Positions 18,141-26,253 of a stretch of DNA of 64,000 bases are shown here, piece by piece; within the stretch, counting starts at the first letter, position 1; the number at the start of each line of letters is the position of its first letter. Both the position numbers and the translations under genes were made by a program. A model generated the notes under the pieces. That model ran no database searches, was not told the DNA's origin, and saw only the letters and a list, made by a program, of their open reading frames with translations. Source of the stretch: Pacificoceanicola sp048553275 (GTDB taxonomy: Bacteria; Pseudomonadota; Alphaproteobacteria; Rhodobacterales; Rhodobacteraceae); the NCBI RefSeq assembly GCF_048553275.1, contig NZ_JBLZMW010000014.1, forward strand, positions 80,517-144,516. The letters run 5' to 3'.

Positions 18141-18475
18141 TGCATTCTGGCGCCGCTGGGGACGGTCTGATCCGGCGAAATCAGCACCACGGCGTTATCG
18201 CTGTCCATGGCCCCGAGGACGAGCACTTCGGACATGACTGGCCCGATCTGGCGCGGCGGGAAGTTGACCACGGCCATGACCTGCTTCCCGATCAGCGCCT
18301 CGGGCATGTAATGCGCGGTGATCTGGGCGGAGGATTTCTTCTCGCCAAGCTCCGGGCCGAAATCGATCCAGAGCCTGATCGCGGGTTTGCGGGCCTCCGG
18401 AAACGGCTCGGCGCGGGTCACGGTGCCGACGCGGATGTCGACCTTCAGGAAATCATCAAAGCTGATCTCAGCCAT
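18137..18475 (-). CDS. csaA: tRNA-binding domain protein, CsaA-like
   Basis: 112 residues forming the OB-fold EMAP/tRNA-binding domain: FLKVDIRVGTVTRAEPFPEA at the N-terminus and AVVNFPPRQIGPVMSEVLVL at the C-terminus are diagnostic. CsaA has been linked to chaperone and export functions in Bacillus; the role here is open. Its ATG lies within the end of proC (8-base overlap), so it is translated from the proC transcript. Confidence 0.9.
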   Translation of the reverse strand: MAEISFDDFLKVDIRVGTVTRAEPFPEARKPAIRLWIDFGPELGEKKSSAQITAHYMPEALIGKQVMAVVNFPPRQIGPVMSEVLVLGAMDSDNAVVLISPDQTVPSGARMH

Positions 18476-19283
18476 TGGCCAGCTCCCGCGACCGGTGCGC
18501 CGCGGCAGCGACGGTCTTGCGGAGCAGGGGCGGCAGGCCGCTGTCCTCATGCATCAGCACCTCCAGCCCGGCCTGCGTGGTGCCATTCGGCGAGGTCACA
18601 TTGACGCGAAGCTGGCTTGGCGTTTCCTCCGCCTGCATGGCCAGCGCACCGGCGCCGGCGACGGTGGCCTTGGCCAGTTGCATGGCAAGCGCGGGCGCGA
18701 GACCCTGCGCCTCGCCGGCCTTGGCCATACATTCGATCATGTGAAAGACATAGGCCGGACCGGAGCCGCTGAGGCCGGTCACCGCGTCCATCTGCTGCTC
18801 GCCTTCAAGGCGGACGACCGCGCCGATGGCGGTCAGCAGATGCTCGGTCAGGTCGAGCTGCGCCGCCGAGGTGTGCGGGTTGCCGACAATCGCGGTGATC
18901 CCCTGGCCCACGGCGGCGGGGGTATTGGGCATGGCGCGGACAATCGGCGTTTGCGCGCCAAGCGCCGCTTCGAGCGTGGCCAGCGTGGTTCCGGCGGCGA
19001 CAGAGACAAACAGCGTCTCGCCATTGCCAAGGGCTGCCAGTGTAGGCAGCGCGTCGCCCATCATCTGCGGTTTCACGGCCAGCAGCACAACCGCCGGCGC
19101 GTCCGGCACGCCCGCGTTCACATGCACGCCCTGCGTTATCACCCAATCGCTGGGATGCGGGTCGAGCACCCAGACCGAGGTTGCAGGCAATCCCCGCGCA
19201 AGCCATCCGGCAAGCATCGCCGACCCCATCTTGCCACATCCCAGCAGCACCAGACCTTTGTCTGCGACAGCACCTGTTTGCAT
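18468..19283 (-). CDS. proC: Pyrroline-5-carboxylate reductase
   Basis: 271 residues; last step of proline synthesis, reducing pyrroline-5-carboxylate with NAD(P)H. Rossmann motif GLVLLGCGKMGSAML at the start, and the family signature region with GLSGSGPAYVF and VTSPNGTTQAGL near the end. GGAAAGG lies about nine bases before the ATG at 19283, so this is preferred over a GTG at 19292. Overlaps csaA downstream. Confidence 0.95.
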   Translation of the reverse strand: MQTGAVADKGLVLLGCGKMGSAMLAGWLARGLPATSVWVLDPHPSDWVITQGVHVNAGVPDAPAVVLLAVKPQMMGDALPTLAALGNGETLFVSVAAGTTLATLEAALGAQTPIVRAMPNTPAAVGQGITAIVGNPHTSAAQLDLTEHLLTAIGAVVRLEGEQQMDAVTGLSGSGPAYVFHMIECMAKAGEAQGLAPALAMQLAKATVAGAGALAMQAEETPSQLRVNVTSPNGTTQAGLEVLMHEDSGLPPLLRKTVAAAAHRSRELANG

Positions 19284-19322
19284 ATCGAACACCCTTTCCA
19301 GTTTGCGCGCAGGCTACGCAGA

Positions 19323-19420
19323 CACAAAGAGCGCCGCAAGCCGCAGGCGCTCTTTGTGCTTCTTCTCTTTCCAAATACTCCGGGGGTGAGGCTCGCAGAG
19401 CCGAGGGGGCAGCGCCCCCT
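19323..19420. repeat. Dispersed multi-hairpin intergenic repeat, copy B, with terminator-like stem
   Basis: A perfect 13-bp stem CACAAAGAGCGCC/GGCGCTCTTTGTG (19323-19358, loop GCAAGCCGCA) is followed by CTTCTTCTCTTTCCAAATACT, CCGGGGGTGAG, a GGCTCGCAGAGCC hairpin and GGGGGCAGCGCCCCC. It lies downstream of the minus-strand YbjN gene and upstream of proC, where the stem may act as a terminator. Copy A of the family is at 11324. Confidence 0.7.
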
Positions 19421-19432
19421 GACCGGTTCGGA

Positions 19433-19933
19433 TCAGGCGCGCCCGTAGGCTTCCGCGATGGCAACCTGCAGGGAATCCGCCGCGCTGCGGTCGGTCCAGC
19501 TCATCAACTGGAACGCCGGGTAATAGCGTTCGGCCGAGAGCACCGCGGCAGAGATCAGCGTGTCGATCTGCTCGGGGCTGGCGATCTGGCCGCCGGACAG
19601 GACAAGCCCGTATTTGTAGACCATCAGCTGCTGTTCGGCCCAGAAGCTGAACGCCCCGGCCCAGCATTGATCATTCACCGCGTTCAGCCCTTCGTAAAGT
19701 GTCGCAAGGCGATCCTCGGGCGGCTCGAATTCGAAGGTGCAGATCAGGCGCAGCGTTTCATCGTAATGCGACCAGGCAAGGGTGATCGAATAGGTGCGCC
19801 ACTGGCCCTCGACCGCCATGGCGATCTGATCGTCCGCGATGCGGTCGAAATCCCAGTCATTGTGAGATGCGATGTGCTCGACGATGTCGATCGGGTGAAT
19901 GTCATCGTTCAGGTAATGCTCGGACAGGGCCAT
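19433..19933 (-). CDS. YbjN domain-containing protein
   Basis: 166 residues of the YbjN type III secretion chaperone-like fold: DDQIAMAVEGQWRTYSITLA, a CTFEFEPPE core and VNDQCWAGAFSFW, as is usual in Alphaproteobacteria. YbjN affects motility and stress in E. coli, mechanism unknown. The ATG at 19933 has AGAGGT before it; a GTG at 19942 is less likely. No operon partner. Confidence 0.88.
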   Translation of the reverse strand: MALSEHYLNDDIHPIDIVEHIASHNDWDFDRIADDQIAMAVEGQWRTYSITLAWSHYDETLRLICTFEFEPPEDRLATLYEGLNAVNDQCWAGAFSFWAEQQLMVYKYGLVLSGGQIASPEQIDTLISAAVLSAERYYPAFQLMSWTDRSAADSLQVAIAEAYGRA

Positions 19934-20068
19934 AACCGCCACCTCTTTGATTGCGTGCGTGCGGCGAATTCGCCCCTAGCACTAGCTGCCTGATCAAGGG
20001 GCTGGGGCCATGTCCAGCACCCTTACCAAATATGGTGAAGGGCAATGAGTCATGTGTAAAGTCATATT

Positions 20069-20084
20069 TTGGGGATAACCCCAA
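20069..20084. other. Short perfect hairpin between pcaQ and the YbjN gene
   Basis: TTGGGG-ATAA-CCCCAA, 28 bases beyond the pcaQ stop. May end pcaQ transcription or lie in the leader of the YbjN gene; there is no T-run. Confidence 0.35.
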
Positions 20085-20111
20085 TTACTTGTGGATGGAG
20101 CGGCGGCGGCA

Positions 20112-21035
20112 TCAGGATGTGGGCATTGTGTCAATTGCCTGCGCCAGCGACCGGGCAAAGAGGGTCTGCGCGCGCGAGGGGGCGGTTTCCGGGCGTGTCA
20201 TCAGGCCAACCGGTCCGCTCGTCAAGCTCAGATCAAGCGGCAGGAGGGCGAGGCGCCCCTCGGTCACGTCCCGCGCCACCACCCCTTCGGAGATGAACCA
20301 CAGCGCATCGGATCCGGGAACGAAGTTGCGCCCGAACGCGCCGGAGACGCAGGCGATGCTGCGGGGAAAGTCCGGCACGCCGAGGGCCAGCCGCCAGCGG
20401 TCCAGCAGGGGGCGGATCGCCGCGCCTTCGGGCGGGTAGAGGATCGGCCAGCCCGCGAGGGCCTCGGGCGCGGGGGGCGCGCCTTGCAGCAGCGGGTGGG
20501 TCGGATCGCAGCAGCAGACCACGCGCTCCTGGTAGAGTTGGGTGAAGGACAGCCCCTGCATCATTTCCGGCGTGCCCATGCGGCCGATAACCATGTCGAG
20601 CGCGCCGCTGCGCAGATCGGCGGTGAGCGCGCCATGCGCGCCGTCGCGCAGCACCAGCCGCGTGTCGGGGGCCATGCGCAGAAACAGCGCCACGGCGCGG
20701 GGCATGAGCCGGGCGGCGACAGAGGGCAGCGTGCCGACCTTGAGCCGGTCGCCCGCGCCGGCGCGGATCGCGCTCACCCCGTCGACCCCGCGGCGCAGGG
20801 CGGCGAGGCCCTGCGTGGCGAATTCCAGAAAGACCTCGCCTTCCGGGGTCAGCGCGGTGCCCGCCCGCCCGCGCTCCATCAGCCGCGCGCCGAGGACGTC
20901 TTCGAGTTCCTTCAGGGTCTTGGACAGCGCCGGTTGCGACAGGTTCAGCGCATCGCAGGCGGCCTTCAGCTGGCCATGGTGGGCAATGGCCGCGAAGGCC
21001 TCGATATGGCGCAGCTTGATCCGGCGGTCGAGCAT
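20112..21035 (-). CDS. pcaQ: LysR-type regulator of protocatechuate catabolism, PcaQ
   Basis: 307 residues. N-terminal LysR winged HTH (LRHIEAFAAIAHHGQLKAAC, then LNLSQPALSKTLKELE) and a periplasmic-binding-like effector domain. The sequence around RRGVDGVSAIRAGAGDRLKV and its position divergent from pobA-pcaCHG identify PcaQ, which in Agrobacterium and Sinorhizobium responds to carboxymuconate and activates the pca operon. A matching inverted-repeat site lies in the intergenic gap. Confidence 0.9.
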   Translation of the reverse strand: MLDRRIKLRHIEAFAAIAHHGQLKAACDALNLSQPALSKTLKELEDVLGARLMERGRAGTALTPEGEVFLEFATQGLAALRRGVDGVSAIRAGAGDRLKVGTLPSVAARLMPRAVALFLRMAPDTRLVLRDGAHGALTADLRSGALDMVIGRMGTPEMMQGLSFTQLYQERVVCCCDPTHPLLQGAPPAPEALAGWPILYPPEGAAIRPLLDRWRLALGVPDFPRSIACVSGAFGRNFVPGSDALWFISEGVVARDVTEGRLALLPLDLSLTSGPVGLMTRPETAPSRAQTLFARSLAQAIDTMPTS

Positions 21036-21039
21036 TCAG

Positions 21040-21055
21040 TTATCCGTATGGTTAA
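21040..21055. promoter_or_regulatory. Putative PcaQ operator
   Basis: TTATCC-GTAT-GGTTAA, a near-inverted repeat with 4-base spacer that agrees with the PcaQ site known from Sinorhizobium (ATAACC-N4-GGTTAA; one half exact, the other similar). It sits 5 bases before the pcaQ start and 77 before pobA, a position suited to autorepression and activation. Confidence 0.6.
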
Positions 21056-21132
21056 TCAAATCGGTGATAATGTCATTTTACATGGGCCAATGGTTCAGTG
21101 TCTACTCCGGGAAAGACTTGGGAGGGGATCAG

Positions 21133-22302
21133 ATGAGAACGCAGGTTTGCATCATTGGCGGCGGGCCGTCGGGGCTGTTGCTCAGCCAGCTTTTGCATCG
21201 CAGGGGCATCGACACCGTTGTGCTCGAACGCAAGACCAAGGCCTATGTCCTGGGCCGCATTCGTGCGGGCATTCTTGAGACGGGCATGATGGCGTTGATG
21301 CGCGAAGCGGGCGTCAGCGATCGGTTGGACAAGGAAAGCTATGTCCACGACGGGACGGTGATTTCCTTTGAGGACGAACAGTTCGGCATCAATTTCAAGG
21401 CGTTGATCGGCAAGACCGTGGCGGTTTACGGCCAGACCGAGGTGACCCGTGATCTGTACGAAGCGCGCGAGGCGATGGACGGCAAGATCGTGTTCAACGT
21501 CGAGGGTGTGCAGATCCATGGCGCGGACAGTGACGCGCCCTTCGTGACCTATTCGGCGGATGGTACGGAGCAGCGGATTGACTGTGATTTCGTGGCGGGC
21601 TGTGACGGCTTTCATGGGGTCAGCCGCCAGGCAATGCCACTGACGGTGCGCCGCGAGTACGAAAAGATCTATCCGTTCGGTTGGCTCGGCATCCTGTCGG
21701 AGACGCCGCCGGTGCATGAGGAGCTGATCTATGCCAGTTCGCGGCGCGGCTTTGCGCTGTGTTCGATGCGGAATGAGAACCTCAGCCGGTACTATATCCA
21801 GTGTTCACTCTCGGAAAGCCCGTCCGACTGGACCGATGCGGCGTTCTGGGAAGAGCTGAGACGGCGGATACCGACGGAGGCGGCGGAAAACCTGATCACC
21901 GGTCCCTCCATCGAGAAGAGTATTGCGCCGCTGCGCTCCTTCGTGACGGAGCCGATGCGCTGGGGGCGGCTGTTCCTGTGCGGCGACGCGGCGCATATCG
22001 TGCCGCCGACCGGGGCCAAGGGGCTGAACACGGCGGCGAGCGACATTCATTACCTCTATCACGGTATGGTGCAGCATTATCTTGATGGCGACAGCGAGGG
22101 GCTGGACCGCTATTCGGAGAAGGCGCTGGCGCGGGTGTGGAAGGCGGAGCGGTTCAGCTGGTGGATGACCTCGCTGCTGCACCGGTTCCCGGATCAGTCG
22201 GAATTCGATCTGAAGATGCAGAGGGCGGAGATCGACTTTCTGCGCAGCAACCACGCCGCGCAGGTCGCGATGGCGGAGAATTACGTCGGGCTGCCGTACT
22301 GA
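21133..22302 (+). CDS. pobA: 4-hydroxybenzoate 3-monooxygenase
   Basis: 389 residues, FAD- and NADPH-dependent hydroxylase turning 4-hydroxybenzoate into protocatechuate. N-terminal dinucleotide motif IIGGGPSGLLLSQLL, the middle CDGFHG FAD/NADPH motif, and LFLCGDAAHIVPPTGAKG at the C-terminal FAD site are intact. The open frame continues to 20542 through antisense of pcaQ; the ATG at 21133, with GGGAGGGG before it, is the real start. First gene of the pca operon. Confidence 0.95.
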   Translation: MRTQVCIIGGGPSGLLLSQLLHRRGIDTVVLERKTKAYVLGRIRAGILETGMMALMREAGVSDRLDKESYVHDGTVISFEDEQFGINFKALIGKTVAVYGQTEVTRDLYEAREAMDGKIVFNVEGVQIHGADSDAPFVTYSADGTEQRIDCDFVAGCDGFHGVSRQAMPLTVRREYEKIYPFGWLGILSETPPVHEELIYASSRRGFALCSMRNENLSRYYIQCSLSESPSDWTDAAFWEELRRRIPTEAAENLITGPSIEKSIAPLRSFVTEPMRWGRLFLCGDAAHIVPPTGAKGLNTAASDIHYLYHGMVQHYLDGDSEGLDRYSEKALARVWKAERFSWWMTSLLHRFPDQSEFDLKMQRAEIDFLRSNHAAQVAMAENYVGLPY

Positions 22303-22323
22303 GCGCGCGAAGGAGGAAAGACC

Positions 22324-22698
22324 ATGACCACCCGTTATGACACTGGCATGACCGTCCGCCGCGAGGTTCTGGGCGATGCGCATGTGGATCGGGCCGAGGC
22401 GGCCAAGACGCCGCTGGATGGCCCGTTCCAGGAGATGATCACCGAGACCGCCTGGGGCAACCTTTGGGCCAACGACCGCATTTCGCGGCGCGAGCGATCC
22501 ATGCTGACGCTGGCGCTGCTGGCGGCCTGCGGCAATTTCGAGGAGATCCCGATGCATGTTCGTGCCGCCACCCGCACGGGGACGAGCCGGGAGGACATCA
22601 TGGAGGCCTTTCAGCACGTTGCGGTTTACGCCGGCGTGCCGAAAGCCAATCATGCGATCAAGCTGGCCAAGCAAACCTGGGCCGAGCTCGACGCGTGA
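22324..22698 (+). CDS. pcaC: 4-carboxymuconolactone decarboxylase
   Basis: 124 residues of the CMD/AhpD-like family. It converts 4-carboxymuconolactone to 3-oxoadipate enol-lactone. RRERSMLTLALLAACGNFEE, then MHVRAATRTG and AVYAGVPKANHAIKLA match PcaC. AAGGAGG-type Shine-Dalgarno precedes the ATG. Directly follows pobA, where many roseobacters have pcaD first. Confidence 0.93.
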   Translation: MTTRYDTGMTVRREVLGDAHVDRAEAAKTPLDGPFQEMITETAWGNLWANDRISRRERSMLTLALLAACGNFEEIPMHVRAATRTGTSREDIMEAFQHVAVYAGVPKANHAIKLAKQTWAELDA

Positions 22699-22754
22699 GC
22701 CAGAGACAGACACCGGAAACGCGCACAGGTCCGGACCCGAGGAGGAGAGACGAC

Positions 22755-23483
22755 ATGTCGACACCCGCAGAATATTACCAACGAGACCGCGAGTGGCATC
22801 CGCCCGCGTACACGCATGATTACAAGACCTCCGTGGCGCGCTCGCCGCGTTACTCGCTGATCAGCCTTGAAAATACCGTCTCCGAGATCACCGGTCCGCG
22901 TTTTGGCCATGGCGATATCGACCCGCGCGACAAGGATATGCTCACCAACTATGCCAAGCCGGGCGAGAGCGCGATCGGCGAGCGGATCATCCTGCACGGC
23001 CGGGTTCTGGACGAGAACGCTCGTCCGGTGCCGCACACGCTGGTCGAGGCGTGGCAGGCCAACGCGGGCGGGCGCTACCGCCACAAGAAGGACACCTACC
23101 TGGCGCCGGTCGATCCGAATTTCGGCGGCTGCGGGCGGACGATCACCGACGAGAACGGCTACTACTTCTTCCGCACGGTCAAGCCCGGGGCCTATCCTTG
23201 GAAGAACTGGGTGAACAACTGGCGCCCGGCCCATATCCATTTGTCGATCTTTGGCCATGCCTTCGCGCAGCGGCTGATCACCCAGTGCTATTTCGAGGGC
23301 GACCCGCTGATCGCCAAATGCCCCATCGTGAAGACGATCCCCTCGCAGGAGGCGGTCGACAGCCTTGTCGCGGCGCTCGATCTGAATGCCACGATCCCGC
23401 TCGATACCATCGCCTACAAGTTCGATATCGTGCTGCGAGGACGCCGCTCGACGCTGTTCGAAAACCGTCTGGAGGGGAATTGA
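22755..23483 (+). CDS. pcaH: Protocatechuate 3,4-dioxygenase beta subunit
   Basis: 242 residues, iron-containing intradiol ring-cleavage subunit. The Fe ligands are visible as Tyr in GAYPWKNW and the His pair in WRPAHIHLS, with LVEAWQANAGGRYRH and CYFEGDPL typical of PcaH. GAGGAGAG precedes the ATG. Cleaves protocatechuate to 3-carboxymuconate together with PcaG. Confidence 0.95.
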   Translation: MSTPAEYYQRDREWHPPAYTHDYKTSVARSPRYSLISLENTVSEITGPRFGHGDIDPRDKDMLTNYAKPGESAIGERIILHGRVLDENARPVPHTLVEAWQANAGGRYRHKKDTYLAPVDPNFGGCGRTITDENGYYFFRTVKPGAYPWKNWVNNWRPAHIHLSIFGHAFAQRLITQCYFEGDPLIAKCPIVKTIPSQEAVDSLVAALDLNATIPLDTIAYKFDIVLRGRRSTLFENRLEGN

Positions 23484-23486
23484 TCC

Positions 23487-24107
23487 ATGGTGCAATCTCT
23501 GAACTACCTCAAGGAAACACCGTCCCAGACCGCCGGACCCTATGTCCACATCGGCCTGGCGCCAGGGGCGGCAGGTTTTGATATCTATGAGCAGGAACTG
23601 GGCAAGGACATCGCCGGACCGAATGCCGGGGGCGATCGCATCCGCGTGGAGGGTCTCGTCATCGACGGCACCGGGAGCCCGGTGAAGGACGTGCTGCTGG
23701 AGGCGTGGCAGGCCAATGCGGCGGGCGTCTATGCGCACCCGGAAAGCAGCGGCGAGGTCGAAGACGGCTTTCGCGGTTTCGGCCGGGTGATCACCGACTT
23801 CGAGACCGGCGAATGGGCGTTCGACACCATCAAGCCGGGTTGCGTGCCGGGCCGCAACGGCACCATGCAGGCCCCGCACATCAACCTGTGGATCGTGGCG
23901 CGCGGCATCAATGTCGGCCTGAACACCCGGCTCTACTTCGAGGATGAGGCCGAGGCGAACGCGAAGGACCCGGTCATCACGTCCATCGAATGGGAAAAGC
24001 GCCGCGCCACCTTGATCGCGACGCGCAGGGAGCGGGACGGTCAGCCGGTCTACCGTTTCGACATCCGCCTGCAAGGCGAGGACGAGACGGTGTTCTTCGA
24101 CCTCTGA
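23487..24107 (+). CDS. pcaG: Protocatechuate 3,4-dioxygenase alpha subunit
   Basis: 206 residues. Same fold as PcaH but without the iron ligands; shows the PcaG opening (TPSQTAGPYVHIGL), LLEAWQANAAGVYAHP and APHINLWIVARG. Starts four bases after the pcaH stop. The next gene begins 160 bases on, after a dispersed repeat fragment. Confidence 0.95.
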   Translation: MVQSLNYLKETPSQTAGPYVHIGLAPGAAGFDIYEQELGKDIAGPNAGGDRIRVEGLVIDGTGSPVKDVLLEAWQANAAGVYAHPESSGEVEDGFRGFGRVITDFETGEWAFDTIKPGCVPGRNGTMQAPHINLWIVARGINVGLNTRLYFEDEAEANAKDPVITSIEWEKRRATLIATRRERDGQPVYRFDIRLQGEDETVFFDL

Positions 24108-24147
24108 TCCCCGGGCCCACGCGGGGGCGGCCGCGCGCCGTCCCTGT

Positions 24148-24200
24148 TTCTTCTCTTTTCAAATACTCAAAATTGCGCGGGTGGGGTCTCCGGCGCGGGG
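24148..24200. repeat. Dispersed intergenic repeat, copy C (partial)
   Basis: TTTCTTCTCTTTTCAAATACT matches the front part of copies A and B; the hairpin half is degraded (GCGCGGGTGGGGTC, then GGCGCGGGGTCTGCC). Located between pcaG and the BKACE gene. Confidence 0.6.
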
Positions 24201-24266
24201 TCTGCCCTCTTGAACCTGACCTCCCGTAGCGCCAAAGTCCGCGCGAACACCGAAGGAGCCTCCCCC

Positions 24267-25100
24267 ATGTCAAAACCCTGCATCATCTGCGTCGCCATCA
24301 CAGGGTCCGTCCCGCGCAAGGCGGATAATCCGGCGGTGCCCGTCACCATCGAGGAGCAGGTAGAGAGCACACAGGCGGCCTTCGAGGCCGGGGCGAGCAT
24401 CTGCCACGCCCATGTCCGCGACGAAAACGAGAACCCGACGTCGGATCCGGAGCGGTTCGCGCGCTTGGTCGAAGGGCTGAAGAAACACTGCCCCGGCATG
24501 ATTATCCAGCTCTCCACTGGCGGGCGGTCCGGCGCGGGGCAGGCGCGGGGCGGGATGCTGTCCCTGGCGCCCGACATGGCGTCGTTGTCGGTGGGGTCGA
24601 ACAACTTTCCGACGCGGGTTTACGAGAACCCGCCGGATCTGGTCGATTGGCTGGCCAGCGAAATGCGCACCTATGAGGTGAAGCCGGAGATCGAGGCGTT
24701 TGACCTGAGCCATATCTTCAAGGCCGCCGAGATGAACAGGGACGGGCGCATCCCCGGCAAGCTGTATGTGCAGTTTGTCATGGGTGTGAAGAACGCCATG
24801 CCCTGTGACCGTGAGGTGTTTGACTACTACATCAAGACGGTGCAGCGGCTTGCTCCGGAGGCGGAGTGGTGCGCGGCGGGCATCGGGCGGCATCAGGTCG
24901 AGGTTAACGAGTGGTCCATCGCCGCCGGCGGGCACACCCGCACCGGGCTGGAGGATAATGTGCGCTGGGACAAGACCACGCTGGCCCCGTCGAATGCGGC
25001 GCTGGTCGCGCGGGCGGTGGAGCTTTGCGAGAAGTACGAACGTCCGGTGGCGAGCTGGCAGCAGGCCCGCGAGATCCTTGGGCTGCGGGCTGCGGGGTAA
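24267..25100 (+). CDS. Beta-keto acid cleavage enzyme (BKACE, DUF849)
   Basis: 277 residues, zinc-dependent enzyme that transfers the acetyl end of a beta-keto acid to acetyl-CoA, giving acetoacetate and a new acyl-CoA. The metal HxH pair is His47/His49 in CHAHVRDE, and the conserved GLEDN is at 227-231. The upstream frame to 24210 lacks a Shine-Dalgarno; AAGGAG precedes the ATG at 24267. Named families act on 3-keto-5-aminohexanoate, but several BKACEs act on beta-ketoadipate. Next to pca genes, 3-oxoadipate is the likely substrate. Confidence 0.85.
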   Translation: MSKPCIICVAITGSVPRKADNPAVPVTIEEQVESTQAAFEAGASICHAHVRDENENPTSDPERFARLVEGLKKHCPGMIIQLSTGGRSGAGQARGGMLSLAPDMASLSVGSNNFPTRVYENPPDLVDWLASEMRTYEVKPEIEAFDLSHIFKAAEMNRDGRIPGKLYVQFVMGVKNAMPCDREVFDYYIKTVQRLAPEAEWCAAGIGRHQVEVNEWSIAAGGHTRTGLEDNVRWDKTTLAPSNAALVARAVELCEKYERPVASWQQAREILGLRAAG

Positions 25101-25108
25101 AACCCCGC
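25092..25108. repeat. Dispersed palindrome, GTAGGGCGGGG family, copy 2
   Basis: GCGGGGT-AAA-ACCCCGC followed by CCTACGG. The TAA stop codon of the BKACE gene falls in the loop. Same family as 5159-5177 and 43269-43289. Confidence 0.65.
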
Positions 25109-25126
25109 CCTACGGCCTGTCGCGCC

Positions 25127-25648
25127 TCAGGACATCGGGGCGGGATCGAAACAGGCGGTTTGCACCTGTGGCACCGAGCCGGGCGGCAGCACTTCAAAGC
25201 TCAGCTCCAGACGCTTGCCCCGATCGTCGATCACCGCGAAGGTCCATGTGCCCTGCACCATCTCGTACGGCTTTTCGAAGGTGAAGAGATTGAGCGCGGG
25301 CGCGCCCGGCGTCAGCGGGGCGCTCCAGCTTTGGGTGGTCACGCCGCGTTTGCCGAGCGGCGGGTGCGTGACGCTCATGCGCGTACCGTGGCTCGTCTCG
25401 CCCTCGGGCAGCAGGATGCGCAGGCCGAAGCTCAGGCCGAGATGTGCGGGGACGCCGGTGGTGGTGACATCGAAGGCGCGGGATTGGTCGATGCTGTTGA
25501 TCACGCCGCTTTCGGTGAGCGGGGCCTGGCGCTGGCCATCGGTTGTGATCTCGCAGATCACGCCGAATTCGACCAGCTCAATGGCGGCGGCGGGGGAGGC
25601 GAGGAGGAGCAGGGCGGTGGCAAGACGGATCATGGCTTTGGGTATCAT
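25127..25648 (-). CDS. Secreted DUF3859-like protein
   Basis: 173 residues from the ATG at 25648, with a signal peptide (MIRLATALLLLASPAAA). The mature part contains GVPAHLGLSFGLRILLPEGE and VQGTWTFAVIDDRGKRLEL, matching the DUF3859 beta-sandwich of unknown function. An alternative ATG at 25633 would give a tighter signal peptide. No operon partner. Confidence 0.75.
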   Translation of the reverse strand: MIPKAMIRLATALLLLASPAAAIELVEFGVICEITTDGQRQAPLTESGVINSIDQSRAFDVTTTGVPAHLGLSFGLRILLPEGETSHGTRMSVTHPPLGKRGVTTQSWSAPLTPGAPALNLFTFEKPYEMVQGTWTFAVIDDRGKRLELSFEVLPPGSVPQVQTACFDPAPMS

Positions 25649-26253
25649 GCCGGGCGGATAGAGAGGAGTGACATTCGGACTTTCGGCAAGGGCGCGCCGA
25701 AGTCTTTCAAAGACTTCGGTCCGGAAATTTCGCAAATTTCCAGTGCCGGATAGAAACCGGGGCCTCGATGCCAGCCTGCCCTTGACAGCACGCAGTACAA
25801 TGCGGAGCGCAGGGCCGTTCTGGACAGAGCGATGAAACCCAGCCGGTTTCCGAAGACTTCCTCGAGGCTGATTGCCATGGATGCCTGCTGTCGGGAGGTT
25901 TAACTGAAAAACTCTGCGGGCCGAAATTCACCTCAAAATTTTGGAACATAAATCTCGAAGAGCGAACTCTGAAAAAGCGCGTTTGGACAGAGCCTCCGTG
26001 GCGGGGCGATGGTCTGCCGAACTACCTCTCCGCGTCTGGACATCGACTTATTCAACACAATCGGGACTTTCCTGCCGTTCGCTGCGAGCGTGACATGAAA
26101 CGTCCCGTGTCGCCTGTGTGCTGAAAGCAGGAAGTCGGGAATACATGTAGATTTGCGATGGGCCGCGGGTGTTCGGCATGCCGCTCTGCGATCTGTGTTT
26201 GTCGTAAACCGAATGGCATTGCCGACGAGACACGCTACACAGGAAAAGGGTCG
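25649..26253. other. About 600 bases without a convincing gene
   Basis: Short frames on both strands show no family features, no Shine-Dalgarno and poor codon pattern. Base composition is more AT-rich than the surroundings. It holds two adjacent perfect palindromes: CCGAAGTCTTT-C-AAAGACTTCGG (25697-25719) and GGAAATTT-CGC-AAATTTCC (25723-25741). It separates the DUF3859 gene from the Lrp-led sulfur operon and may be a decayed junction plus the promoter of the Lrp gene. Confidence 0.6.

Noticed and set aside
25645..25949. Short minus frames in the gene-free stretch
   Set aside because: No Shine-Dalgarno, overlapping frames, palindromes within them; look non-coding.
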